This document shows positions 26,523 through 36,115 of a stretch of 64,000 bases of DNA, one piece after another. Below the pieces are notes generated by a model. The model searched no databases. It was not told where the DNA came from and saw only the letters and a program-made list of their open reading frames with translations. The stretch covers positions 1 to 64,000 of the forward strand of contig CAIRYG010000010.1 in NCBI GenBank assembly GCA_903882745.1, in the 5' to 3' direction. Position 1 is the stretch's first letter, and every line of letters starts with the position of its first letter. The DNA comes from an uncultured Gemmatimonadota bacterium. Its GTDB lineage: Bacteria > Gemmatimonadota > Gemmatimonadetes > Gemmatimonadales > Gemmatimonadaceae. Position numbers and translations under genes: made by a program.

Positions 26523-29333
26523 TTAGAACGTATAGCGCAACTGCACCGACGTGGTGGCACCGTACAGCTCGCGCTGCTTGATCGCTGACTTGTCGCCACC
26601 GAAGTAGTAGCCGAACGGCGCGTTGTTCAGGTTCAGCACCTGGAACACCATCTGCGCGTTCTTCAGCACCTGCACGTTCATCGACGCGTCAATCTGCATG
26701 TGCTCCATCATGTACGTGTCGCCGGTCTTGACGCTCTTGCTGGCGTCACCGAGCGTGTAGATGTACGGGCCATTGTACTGCGCGGTGATCCGCGAGCTGA
26801 TGCTACGCTTCGCGTACGTCAGCGCCACGTTGCCATTCCAGTTTGCCTGACGCGGGAACGCTGACCCCACTCGGCCCGGAATCTTCGCCGTCGACTGCGT
26901 ATAGGTCGCGTTCGCGTCGATGCCAAGCCCGCTCAGCGCGCCGGGAAGATCCGCAAAGCGCTCGACGAACGCGGCTTCTGCTCCATAAATCGTCCCACCT
27001 TCCCCGTTCTTCGGCATGGTGGCGTTATAGCCATCGAACGGTGCGCCCGAGTAGATGAACGTCTGGTTGTAGATAAAGTTGGACAGCTGCTTCGCAAACA
27101 CACCAACCGAGCGCACGCCAACATCACTGTTGAAGTGTTCAAGCATGATGTCGTAGTTGATCGACGTCGTCGGCGTCAACAGGGGATTGCCAAGCGACAC
27201 CGCGTTCGGGTCGCCAGCCGTGGCGCCAGGGGTGACCGAGGTGTGCGGGGCGAGGTCGTAGTACAGCGGGCGGGCGATGCCGGAGCTTACCGCAAATCGG
27301 AGGTTCGTCGCTTCGGACAGCGAAATACGAACCTGCGCGCTCGGGAACAGGTTCGTGTAGCTGCTGGAGCCGGAGACGGGCGACACCGTAATGACACCAG
27401 CACGGTCCGTGACGGCCTTGTTTGCCGTGTACGTCGTGGCCGTTTGCTCAACGCGCATACCAGCCAGCCAGTGCCAGGCCCCGCGGTCGGCGCTGTAGCT
27501 CATGTAGCCGGCGGAAATCTTTTCAGTGCCGTCATAAATGTTCAGCGCCGCAATCAGATCGCCGGCAGCCGTCTTCGTGAACTTGGCGGGATTGTTCTTG
27601 TAGTACAGCTCGTTCGCCACCGCATCGGGGGCCACGTACAAGGGGTACGAACCCCAGAAGTGCTTCGGATTGGTGAACGTGCTGACAACATCCGCCATCG
27701 TGAACGTCTGACCCGCATTGAGCGTGTACACCGGCGAGCGATCGTCAAAATACCGATGTTCCGTACGATACTTGACGCCGAACTGCAGGCTGCTGGCTTC
27801 GTCCGTCTTGAACGGGAGCTTGAAGTTCACGAGCCCCGACACATCGCGACCACGAGCCCACTGATTCGCAATCGTGTAGGCCGGACTCACATACTTTGAG
27901 GGATCGTTCGGATACGGGATGGTCGGCACGACCATCGGCAGCAACGGGTTCGACCGGTCAAACATCATCGGCACGCCTTTCTGCGTGAACGTGATGTCGC
28001 CGGCATTGATGCGCACCAGTTCATCCTGCGTGCCCGACAAGGCATAGTCCACAAAGAATCGCCCGGGTGCAGCGTTTCCGGTCAGGCCGATCATGTAGTT
28101 CTGGTCGACCGGCGTCCGCTGCGCAACATTACTCGTAACACTGCCACCGGCTCCGTAGCCCGTCGTCGGCGACGTCGCAACGACACTGGTGATGGCCGGC
28201 ATCTTCTGGTCCTGGCGATAGCGGATCGCGCCGTCATCAAAGCGCGACCACATCCCCTTGAAACGAATCGACGTGAAGGCATCCCACCGATAGTCGGTCG
28301 AGAAGGCGGCACCGGTGCGAATGCGCTGCGTAAAGTACTCACGCTTGCTCGTGGCCATCGGTACAATCACCTTCTCGCCGAGCAAGGTGGCGTAGTCATA
28401 GTTCGGCTCCACATCGTCGTAGATGCGGTTGTTGCGATCGTAGCTGAAGCCGGCGTAGAAACCCAGCTGCTTCTTGGCGCCAAACGTCTTTCCGATGGAT
28501 GCCGCCCACAACTTCTGTGGCGCATTCTGGAGGTCGCTCTGTCCGAACGATCCAACGAGCGTGATACCAGGGGCATCCGCGGCGGTCTTCGTATCAACGT
28601 TCACCGAGCCGCCAATCGCATCGGCATCCAGATCGGGCGTCAACGTCTTGCTGACCTGCGCAACCGACAAGATCTCAGCCGGCACGCCATCCATCTTTGC
28701 CACACGTGAACCAACGCCACCCTTGTCATCGGCGTTACCGGCCATGTGCGCGCCGTTGATCGTGATGTTCGAGAGATTACCGTCGATGCCGCGAATCTGG
28801 ATGTACGAGCCTTCGCCTTCGTGGCGCTGCAGCGAAACACCCGCCAAGCGGCTCACCGCGTCGGCCGCGTTCGCGTTCGGCAGCGCGCGAATCTCCTCGG
28901 CGACCGTCAACACCTTCAAGTTTTCCGCGTTCTTCTGACGCGAGAGCGACAGCGCCGTACCTGTGGCGCGCTGCGCTTCCACGCGCACTTCGCTCAGCGC
29001 CGTCTTCGCCGTCTCGAGCGTGAACTGCACGGTCCGCATGGACGCGGTCACACGAATCGAGTCCGGCTTAAAACCGAGCAAGCGAGCAACGAGCCATCCA
29101 TCCGCGGAACTCGAGCGAGCCAGCGAGAAGGCACCATCGCGATTGGTGCGCACGGTCGCCGGGGAACCACTGATGCGGATCACGGCCCCTTCGAGGGCGC
29201 GGCCGGCAGGATCGGTCAACCGACCGCTCAGCGGCTCGGCGCCCTGCTGCGACAACGCAAGCGAAGGAATACCAGCCAGGGTGACGAGCACCGCAGCGCA
29301 GTTGGCTGCGACGGACAACGAACGGGGAATCAT
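26523..29333 (-). CDS. TonB-dependent outer-membrane receptor
   Basis: 936 residues. A signal peptide (hydrophobic core ending LALSQQG) leads into a carboxypeptidase-regulatory-like domain (SGRLTDPAGRALEGAVIRIS), a plug domain (near LPNANAADAVSRLAGVSLQR and IQIRGIDGNLSNITINGAHM) and a long beta-barrel. The last residue is Phe in VQLRYTF, the usual assembly signal for outer-membrane barrels. The layout matches CarboxypepD_reg-type TonB receptors that import oligomers or chelates. It lies 131 bases downstream of a secreted metallophosphoesterase on the same strand, so a role in taking up a phosphorus compound is possible but unproven. Confidence 0.93.
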   Translation of the reverse strand: MIPRSLSVAANCAAVLVTLAGIPSLALSQQGAEPLSGRLTDPAGRALEGAVIRISGSPATVRTNRDGAFSLARSSSADGWLVARLLGFKPDSIRVTASMRTVQFTLETAKTALSEVRVEAQRATGTALSLSRQKNAENLKVLTVAEEIRALPNANAADAVSRLAGVSLQRHEGEGSYIQIRGIDGNLSNITINGAHMAGNADDKGGVGSRVAKMDGVPAEILSVAQVSKTLTPDLDADAIGGSVNVDTKTAADAPGITLVGSFGQSDLQNAPQKLWAASIGKTFGAKKQLGFYAGFSYDRNNRIYDDVEPNYDYATLLGEKVIVPMATSKREYFTQRIRTGAAFSTDYRWDAFTSIRFKGMWSRFDDGAIRYRQDQKMPAITSVVATSPTTGYGAGGSVTSNVAQRTPVDQNYMIGLTGNAAPGRFFVDYALSGTQDELVRINAGDITFTQKGVPMMFDRSNPLLPMVVPTIPYPNDPSKYVSPAYTIANQWARGRDVSGLVNFKLPFKTDEASSLQFGVKYRTEHRYFDDRSPVYTLNAGQTFTMADVVSTFTNPKHFWGSYPLYVAPDAVANELYYKNNPAKFTKTAAGDLIAALNIYDGTEKISAGYMSYSADRGAWHWLAGMRVEQTATTYTANKAVTDRAGVITVSPVSGSSSYTNLFPSAQVRISLSEATNLRFAVSSGIARPLYYDLAPHTSVTPGATAGDPNAVSLGNPLLTPTTSINYDIMLEHFNSDVGVRSVGVFAKQLSNFIYNQTFIYSGAPFDGYNATMPKNGEGGTIYGAEAAFVERFADLPGALSGLGIDANATYTQSTAKIPGRVGSAFPRQANWNGNVALTYAKRSISSRITAQYNGPYIYTLGDASKSVKTGDTYMMEHMQIDASMNVQVLKNAQMVFQVLNLNNAPFGYYFGGDKSAIKQRELYGATTSVQLRYTF

Positions 29334-29422
29334 TCAGGAAACTCCAAAGACGGGGGCGAGATGACCATCAACATTGCAACGGTTGGTAGCATCTCTTCCG
29401 AATGTCCCGAGCAGTTCACCGT

Positions 29423-29451
29423 CGCGTGACAAGTACGTCACAAGTCACGCG
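29423..29451. promoter_or_regulatory. Candidate operator upstream of the TonB receptor gene
   Basis: Perfect 8-bp arms CGCGTGAC and GTCACGCG surround a 13-base centre that holds a further GTCAC half-site, so three GTGAC/GTCAC half-sites are spaced through 29 bases. The element lies 90-118 bases before the receptor ATG and just after the metallophosphoesterase stop, in the only gap between the two genes. It could bind a dimeric regulator; which one cannot be told. Confidence 0.45.
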
Positions 29452-29464
29452 CTGTGCGTGAACG

Positions 29465-30694
29465 CTACTTCAATAAAACAGTTCGCGTCTCGCCCCAGCT
29501 GATGGCACCGGCGCCGGCATTGGCGCCGGCATTGGCGCCGGCATTGTAACGACACTCACGCGCCGTCAGGCGCGCGCCATCGGCGCTAATCGAGATGACC
29601 ATAAAGGAAAGAAGCGTTTCGTCCGATGCAGACTTTGCCCCCTTCATCGGAGAGTCTACGCGGAACACCGGCAAGCGAATGTCTCCGTCCGGCCCCGTCC
29701 AATCATAGAACTCATGCGCGTTGCTGTTGCCGTGAAAATATCCGCGAATGTTCGGATAGCGACGAATGAAGCTCGCCAGCGATCGTTGTTCGACCACAGC
29801 CGGAGATTCCGTCGACAATCCAGAGCGTAGTCGCTCCGTCAGTAAATTTTCAAACTTATCGCGCGGGTTGATGTCGCCCGCGCCGTTTGGATTGATAAAG
29901 TGCTTGGACTCAACGACGGGTTGGTCGTGCGTGAACAGCACCACGGGCATCGTCGCGGGAATCCGTGACAGTTCGCGTGCGATCCACGCCCGCTCCACCG
30001 AATCCGGCCAGATATGGACAAACAGAAAGTGCACCCCGCCCACATCGCGCATGAAGTGGACCCGGTCGCGACTCTCCTTGAAATTTCCAGCCGTTAGCGG
30101 AGCAGCTGGGCGCATGGTCATGTTGTAAATGCCCAGCCAGGCCACCGGATCGGTCCCGGGCGCGAGCGGACGATAAAACCCGATGGCGTTGGAGGCGTCG
30201 TGATTTCCAACAATCGGCCACAGGGCGGTTGGAGCGCCCGAACGATCGGTGGTGTGCAGTCCGTCGCGATACACGGTGAGGAACTGCTGCCAGCTTCTGA
30301 GCGCCGGCTGCACCCCTCCCTCTGCACGATTCGCGATGTCCCCCCCTTCGATCAACGCCTCAATGCGCCCAATCGAAGCACCGGCGCCGACACCGCCATC
30401 CGCAGGGAGCGCGAGCGTCGGCAAGCGGTTGACGGCCGCCATGAGCGCCGTATTGACCACCACCGCGTCGACAGAATCCGACCCACGGAAGTGCGGTCGC
30501 TGTAAGCCGAAATGTGCGTCAGAGGTAAAGACCACATGGAACGGGCCTTCGACAACCGGCGTGCGCACCGGAGTGCGAACATTCGCGCCACCTTGCGCGC
30601 CACCGAGCGCGGGGATCAGCGCGGGAACCAGACCGAACAATAGCCAGCACAATCGGGTCAACATTTTCATGCGTGAAGACAAGGTCAGATCCAT
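29465..30694 (-). CDS. Secreted metallophosphoesterase
   Basis: 409 residues from the ATG at 30694; a start at MKMLTRLCWLL (30670) is also possible. A signal peptide is clear (LLFGLVPALIPALGGAQG). The calcineurin-like metal-site motifs appear in order: SDAHFG, GGDIANR, GNHDA and FTHDQP, so the di-metal centre is probably intact. The enzyme would hydrolyse phosphomonoesters or diesters in the periplasm. The C-terminus has a short Asn-Ala-Gly-Ala repeat encoded by a 12-base tandem repeat. It lies between the tRNA-Leu gene and the TonB receptor. Confidence 0.9.
   Translation of the reverse strand: MDLTLSSRMKMLTRLCWLLFGLVPALIPALGGAQGGANVRTPVRTPVVEGPFHVVFTSDAHFGLQRPHFRGSDSVDAVVVNTALMAAVNRLPTLALPADGGVGAGASIGRIEALIEGGDIANRAEGGVQPALRSWQQFLTVYRDGLHTTDRSGAPTALWPIVGNHDASNAIGFYRPLAPGTDPVAWLGIYNMTMRPAAPLTAGNFKESRDRVHFMRDVGGVHFLFVHIWPDSVERAWIARELSRIPATMPVVLFTHDQPVVESKHFINPNGAGDINPRDKFENLLTERLRSGLSTESPAVVEQRSLASFIRRYPNIRGYFHGNSNAHEFYDWTGPDGDIRLPVFRVDSPMKGAKSASDETLLSFMVISISADGARLTARECRYNAGANAGANAGAGAISWGETRTVLLK
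29511..29546. repeat. Three perfect 12-bp tandem repeats in coding sequence
   Basis: The unit GCGCCGGCATTG occurs three times in a row, with a degenerate copy beside it, and encodes (NAGA)n near the C-terminus of the metallophosphoesterase. The unit length keeps the frame, so copy-number change would only alter tail length. Confidence 0.9.
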
Positions 30695-30733
30695 CACACA
30701 CGCGTCTCCTCTGTGTCACAACCGTGTAATGCA

Positions 30734-30765
30734 CACGAGGCCGGCACAGATGTGCCGGCCTCGTG
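30734..30765 (-). terminator. Strong hairpin downstream of tRNA-Leu
   Basis: A perfect 14-bp stem (CACGAGGCCGGCAC with GTGCCGGCCTCGTG) around a 4-base loop begins a few bases past the 3' end of the tRNA gene on the minus strand. No T-run follows, so termination may need Rho, or the hairpin marks the processing end. Confidence 0.6.
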
Positions 30766-30768
30766 CGA

Positions 30769-30854
30769 TGCCGAGAGTGGGAATCGAACCCACACGAGGA
30801 TTGCTCCTCGTCAGATTTTGAGTCTGATGCGTCTGCCAGTTCCGCCATCCCGGC
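30769..30854 (-). tRNA. tRNA-Leu (anticodon CAA)
   Basis: The minus strand folds into a full cloverleaf. A 7-bp acceptor stem pairs GCCGGGA with TCTCGGC (one G-U). The D-arm contains AACTGGCAGACGC. The anticodon stem TCAGA/TCTGA encloses CTCAAAA, giving anticodon CAA. A long variable arm (CGAGGAGCAATCCTCG) and the T-loop GGTTCGATTCC complete the type II structure typical of tRNA-Leu. The discriminator base is A, and the 3' CCA is not encoded. Confidence 0.96.
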
Positions 30855-30969
30855 CTACCCCGTCCCTTCTACGATACCCCAAAACGCGCATCGCCGTCAC
30901 GTGCGTGAAGCTAGTGACGGCGACGCGGTCATACCAGTGGAGGAGGCCGATTTCGCGAGCCCGAAAGCC

Positions 30970-31653
30970 TCAGGGCGTCGGACCCGGCCCACGATCCGGC
31001 CCGCGGCCCTGCCCCGGCCCCTGTTTCGGAGCCGGCCCGCGATCCGACCCACGCCCCTGCCCGCGGCCCTGCCCGCGGCCCTGCTGGCGCAGATTCTGGA
31101 TCTGACTCCGAATTGTCTCCTGCAGCCCAAAATACTTGGCCCGCTGCAGCGGCGTCAGAAACGCGCCGAGATCCTTCTGCTCCTGCTCGGCAAGATCCAC
31201 CCGTTGCCGCTCGTTTTTCACATACCGATCCAACAGCGCCGACATCTGCGTCCCACGCGTCGAGTCCGCACGCAGCACCTCCTCGCGCAGCGACATGCGC
31301 ACATCGCGCTCCTGGTCCTGCAACACACGGTGCTTTTCCTCGTACCGGCGATTCAGCTCCGTCAGCTTCGTCATCTGCGCGTCGTTCAACCCAAGCGCCT
31401 CGCGCATCCGTTGCCCAAGTCGCTGGCGAATCTGCTGCTCAAGCCGAGCGCGGGGCGGCTGATTACCGTTGTCATCCTGCGGACGTGGCGGACGTGGCGG
31501 CCGCTGCGCCCCACCGCCCTGACCAGCGGGACGACCCGGCTGCGGGGGCTGCTGCCCCCCACCCTGCGCAACGGCACCGGCCGACAGCATCGGCTGCGCG
31601 AGCGTCATCCCGAGTAGCGCACCCATCACCACCATACCTCGCGTCCTCATCAT
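30970..31653 (-). CDS. Spy/CpxP-like periplasmic protein
   Basis: 227 residues with a signal peptide (LLGMTLAQPMLSAGAVAQG). After a Pro/Gly/Gln-rich linker, residues about 70-190 are helical and charged with the pattern LNDAQMTKLTELNRRYEE and FLTPLQRAKYFGLQ, resembling the LTxxQ fold of Spy, CpxP, ZraP and CnrX. The tail is repetitive GRGQGRGQ. Its start overlaps the anti-sigma factor gene by 4 bases with a good GGAGG site. By analogy with CnrX or CpxP it could be the periplasmic sensor or effector of the linked sigma/anti-sigma pair. Confidence 0.78.
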   Translation of the reverse strand: MMRTRGMVVMGALLGMTLAQPMLSAGAVAQGGGQQPPQPGRPAGQGGGAQRPPRPPRPQDDNGNQPPRARLEQQIRQRLGQRMREALGLNDAQMTKLTELNRRYEEKHRVLQDQERDVRMSLREEVLRADSTRGTQMSALLDRYVKNERQRVDLAEQEQKDLGAFLTPLQRAKYFGLQETIRSQIQNLRQQGRGQGRGQGRGSDRGPAPKQGPGQGRGPDRGPGPTP

Positions 31654-32210
31654 CCACCTCCTGTGTGGCCAGCGGCACCCGCTGGCACGATGATCGGCGA
31701 CGTGCGCGCCGTGGGTTCCAGACTCGGCACCGGATCGGCACCGTCAATTGATTCCAACAGTTGCTTCAACTGATCGTACGACAGGTCCGACCACCCGCGC
31801 TCCGCCGCAGCAGCCGGAACGCCACTGTCGCTGACATTCACCACCGGGCGCTGCTCAACCGGCGCGGGAGGCCGCGTCCGCAGCAGCTGCACCGACGCCC
31901 CGCCAACGAGCACACACGACACGCCGGCTGCGATCGCCCACTGCGACAGGCGCCGCGGCCGCGCTGATGCCGTCACCGCGCGCGACTCGACCGACGTGTT
32001 CGACGCCAGCCCCCGCACGATCGCGTCAACATTGACCACCGGCGTCGGAAACGCGTGCCGCGCACCGCGCAAGAATGCCAGCTCCTCCGTGCACACCAGG
32101 CATGCCGCGAGATGCGCCTCCACACGAGCTCGCGTTACCGCGTCGTGCCGCCCGTGCATGTACTCGGGCAACACATCGCGAATCTCGCCGTTATCGCATT
32201 CATGCATCAT
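31650..32210 (-). CDS. Anti-sigma factor with zinc-binding domain
   Basis: 186 residues. The N-terminal domain carries the ZAS/zf-HC2 pattern HxxxCxxC in HLAACLVC near residues 33-40. A single membrane helix follows (WAIAAGVSCVLVGGASVQLL, about 95-115), then a periplasmic tail. This is the layout of membrane-bound anti-sigma factors that hold an ECF sigma factor at the cytoplasmic face. It overlaps the sigma factor gene by 11 bases and the Spy-like gene by 4 bases. Confidence 0.9.
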   Translation of the reverse strand: MMHECDNGEIRDVLPEYMHGRHDAVTRARVEAHLAACLVCTEELAFLRGARHAFPTPVVNVDAIVRGLASNTSVESRAVTASARPRRLSQWAIAAGVSCVLVGGASVQLLRTRPPAPVEQRPVVNVSDSGVPAAAAERGWSDLSYDQLKQLLESIDGADPVPSLEPTARTSPIIVPAGAAGHTGGG

Positions 32211-32775
32211 GGAGGAACCCCCTCACCGATCGGACCGCATTGTGATAGTGCACCCGACATGCGCCTTCCGTGCTGCCAACAAGCTGCGCGATATCGCTAT
32301 ACGCCATTCCTTCCGTCACCCGCAACGTGAACACCTCGCGCTGCAGCGGCGAGAGTCGCGCCACCCCGGCGCGCACCCGAAGCGCGGTCTCTTCTGCCAC
32401 CAGCGCGTCGAGTGCATTGTACTCCTCAACCGCCTGTCCTTCATCGAGCTCGGTGTCGTCGCGCCGTCGCTTTTCCACCCGCGTGCGATCCAGCACCAAA
32501 CGCCTGAGGATCGTGAAGAGCCATGTCCGCAACGTGCTGTCGGCACGAAACCCATCGAGTGAACCAAACGCCCGAACAAACGTGTCCTGCACCAGCTCGT
32601 CGATCTGCTCGCGTACCCCGCAACTGGCCGCAAATCGCGCAAGCGCCGGTGCGTGACGCGAAACCAACGCGGCAGCCGCCAGCTGGTCTCCACGTTGCCA
32701 ACGCGCAATCAGCGCTGCGTCGGAAGGCTCCGACACCTCGCCCGCGCTCTGCTGAGGGCCTTCAGGCGGCTGCAT
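32200..32775 (-). CDS. ECF-type RNA polymerase sigma factor
   Basis: 191 residues from the ATG at 32775. Region 2 is seen in ELVQDTFVRAFGSLDGFRAD and STLRTWLFTILRRLVLD, and region 4 in LSPLQREVFTLRVTEGMAYS and IAQLVGSTEGACRVHYHNAV. Regions 1.1 and 3 are absent, as in sigma-70 family group 4. It heads the three-gene sigma / anti-sigma / Spy-like unit, so envelope stress or metal response is the likely trigger. No canonical promoter or strong ribosome site is seen upstream. Such factors often autoregulate. Confidence 0.93.
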   Translation of the reverse strand: MQPPEGPQQSAGEVSEPSDAALIARWQRGDQLAAAALVSRHAPALARFAASCGVREQIDELVQDTFVRAFGSLDGFRADSTLRTWLFTILRRLVLDRTRVEKRRRDDTELDEGQAVEEYNALDALVAEETALRVRAGVARLSPLQREVFTLRVTEGMAYSDIAQLVGSTEGACRVHYHNAVRSVRGFLHDA

Positions 32776-32909
32776 CAAGTCAGGAATAAGACGTACGCAT
32801 GGTTAGGAACGTTAAGGGCACAATATTAGCTTACCCTCCAATGGGCCGGTCGGAGCACCCGCCGCACCACTCCCGTCGAGAACACGACCACCACTCGAGC
32901 CACCCGCTG

Positions 32910-33599
32910 ATGCCGACTCCAGAAATCATCGCCCATCGCGGCGCCTCGGGGGAATGTCCGGAAAACAGCCTCGCGGCCTTTGCGCGGGCCATAGACCTCG
33001 GCGCGGACGGCATCGAGCTCGACGTCCACCGCACCTCCGACGGCACCCTCATGGTGCACCACGACCCGGCCCCGCAGCACGCGCCCCTCGCGGCCCTCCA
33101 GGGCGTTCCGATCCACCAGCTGTCGCGAGATGCCCTCCGCACCTTCCGCGCCTTTGGCGAGCCCATTCCGACCCTTGAGGACGTGCTCACCCTGGTCAGC
33201 CGTCAGCTGGTGGTCTATTGCGAGCTAAAAGGCGTGGGCACTGCCGCCCCAGCCTGTGCCCTGCTCGCTGATCGCCCGGCGCACGCCGCCGTGCACTCCT
33301 TTGATCACCGCATGGTCGCAGAGGCCCGACGCCTTGCGCCAAACCTCCCACGTGGCGTGCTCCAGTCGAGCTACCCCATAGAGCCCGAGCGGTCCCTCGC
33401 GTCGGTGGACGGGCGCGACCTCTGGCAGCAGCACGAGTACCTGGATCAGGCGCTCGTGAACGCGGTCCACGCGCGTAGCGGACGTGTCATTGCCTGGACC
33501 GTCAACACCCCGTCCGACATCCTCCGCGTTGCGGCCCTCGGCGTGGACGGCATCTGCACCAATAAAGTCGCGCTGGCCCGAACCACACTCGGCCTGTAG
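32910..33599 (+). CDS. ugpQ: Glycerophosphodiester phosphodiesterase
   Basis: 229 residues from the ATG at 32910 (MPTPEIIAHRGASGECPENS). The GDPD hallmarks are present: HRG and ENS near the start, then ELDVHRTSDG with the metal-binding E and D, HHDP, and YCELK. No signal peptide is seen, so it is probably a cytosolic UgpQ-like enzyme that splits glycerophosphodiesters into sn-glycerol-3-phosphate and an alcohol. It is divergent from the ECF sigma factor gene and convergent with rpmA. The gene symbol is by family similarity. Confidence 0.88.
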   Translation: MPTPEIIAHRGASGECPENSLAAFARAIDLGADGIELDVHRTSDGTLMVHHDPAPQHAPLAALQGVPIHQLSRDALRTFRAFGEPIPTLEDVLTLVSRQLVVYCELKGVGTAAPACALLADRPAHAAVHSFDHRMVAEARRLAPNLPRGVLQSSYPIEPERSLASVDGRDLWQQHEYLDQALVNAVHARSGRVIAWTVNTPSDILRVAALGVDGICTNKVALARTTLGL

Positions 33600-33612
33600 C
33601 GCACCACGCAAA

Positions 33613-33640
33613 ACGGCCCCCGGAGTAATCCGAGGGCCGT
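33613..33640 (-). terminator. Intrinsic terminator of rplU-rpmA
   Basis: ACGGCCC pairs with GGGCCGT, extended by CGGA/TCCG after one mismatch, around a short loop. On the minus strand a TTTT run follows. It may also slow read-through from the convergent GDPD gene. Confidence 0.8.
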
Positions 33641-33667
33641 GCGCACGACACAGTCATCCCGCAGTGC

Positions 33668-33958
33668 TTACGCGACCGACTCTTCAGCCGGGGGAACGTA
33701 CGCCGGGGCCGGATACACCGACACCTTGAAGCGGGTCTTGCTCTTGTGCTCGAACTTCACGACGCCCTCGATGAGCGAGTAGATCGTGTAGTCGGTGCCG
33801 AGGCCAACATTGTTGCCCGGGTGCCAGCGCGTGCCGCACTGACGGACAATGATGTTGCCGGCAATCACCTTCTCGCCGCCGAACTTCTTAATCCCACGGT
33901 ACTGCGGATTAGAATCGCGACCGTTGCGGGAAGAGCCTACGCCTTTCTTATGAGCCAT
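33668..33958 (-). CDS. rpmA: 50S ribosomal protein L27
   Basis: 96 residues. The sequence starts [20 protein letters not shown] and contains [20 protein letters not shown], both diagnostic for L27, whose N-terminal tail reaches the peptidyl transferase centre. There is no N-terminal extension of the Firmicutes type that needs cleavage. The C-terminal tail ([13 protein letters not shown]) is slightly extended. It follows rplU after 27 bases, the usual bacterial order. Confidence 0.97.
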   Translation of the reverse strand: MAHKKGVGSSRNGRDSNPQYRGIKKFGGEKVIAGNIIVRQCGTRWHPGNNVGLGTDYTIYSLIEGVVKFEHKSKTRFKVSVYPAPAYVPPAEESVA

Positions 33959-33985
33959 GGGATACTCTCTCTGAGCAGACCGGCG

Positions 33986-34303
33986 TTAGCCGAGCGTGAT
34001 GTCGTGGATGCGGACTTCGGTGAAGCCCTGACGATGTCCCTGCTTCTTCGCGTAGTTCTTACGACGACGGAACTTGAACACGACGATTTTGTCGCCGAGT
34101 CCGTGCTTCACGATCTCGCCGGTGACCTTCGCGCCGGCCAGCATCGGGACGCCGGCCTTGACCGTCGTGCCGTCGCTGCCAAGCAGGACGTCGTTGAACT
34201 CGACCTTCGTGCCCGCGTCACCCAACATCGTGGGCAGGCGGAGCGACTTACCCGGCTCGGCGCGGAACTGCTTGCCGCCGGTCTTGATGATTGCGTAGGA
34301 CAT
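33986..34303 (-). CDS. rplU: 50S ribosomal protein L21
   Basis: 105 residues, normal length. MSYAIIKTGGKQFRAEPGKS and the C-terminal RRRKNYAKKQGHRQ are diagnostic of L21, which binds 23S rRNA. It is the first gene of the rplU-rpmA unit and has a good promoter about 40 bases upstream, so the 5' leader is short. Confidence 0.97.
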   Translation of the reverse strand: MSYAIIKTGGKQFRAEPGKSLRLPTMLGDAGTKVEFNDVLLGSDGTTVKAGVPMLAGAKVTGEIVKHGLGDKIVVFKFRRRKNYAKKQGHRQGFTEVRIHDITLG

Positions 34304-34344
34304 AGGTACCGCTCAGTTACGGATGGTATTTGGCAGAGCCTAAG

Positions 34345-34373
34345 AATATATCCACCTTAGGCTTGGGGGTCAA
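34345..34373 (-). promoter_or_regulatory. Sigma-70-type promoter for rplU-rpmA
   Basis: On the minus strand TTGACC (complement of 34368-34373) and TATATT (complement of 34345-34350) are 17 bases apart, close to the ideal -35/-10 arrangement. Transcription would start near 34338, about 35 bases before the rplU ATG. The -10 box is flanked by a perfect 8-bp inverted repeat, AGCCTAAG/CTTAGGCT, at 34337-34344 and 34356-34363, which could be an operator. Confidence 0.78.
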
Positions 34374-34420
34374 GTGCTGGGTCCTGCGTCAATCGGGAGC
34401 TGTTCGGGGATCCCCCGGCA

Positions 34421-34472
34421 GCGACTGGCCGAGGCGACTGGCCGAGGCGACTGGCCGAGGCGACTGGCCGAG
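34421..34472. repeat. Four perfect 13-bp tandem repeats
   Basis: The unit GCGACTGGCCGAG occurs four times without interruption in the gap between the RNase gene and rplU, ending 5 bases before the RNase stop codon. GGCC in each copy lets neighbouring copies pair, so the transcript could form small hairpins. Copy number is likely to vary among strains. Confidence 0.95.
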
Positions 34473-34477
34473 GGACG

Positions 34478-36115
<1,638 letters not shown>

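Noticed and set aside
34421-34472. CRISPR-like array
   Set aside because: The 13-bp repeats are directly adjacent with no spacers, and no cas genes are nearby.
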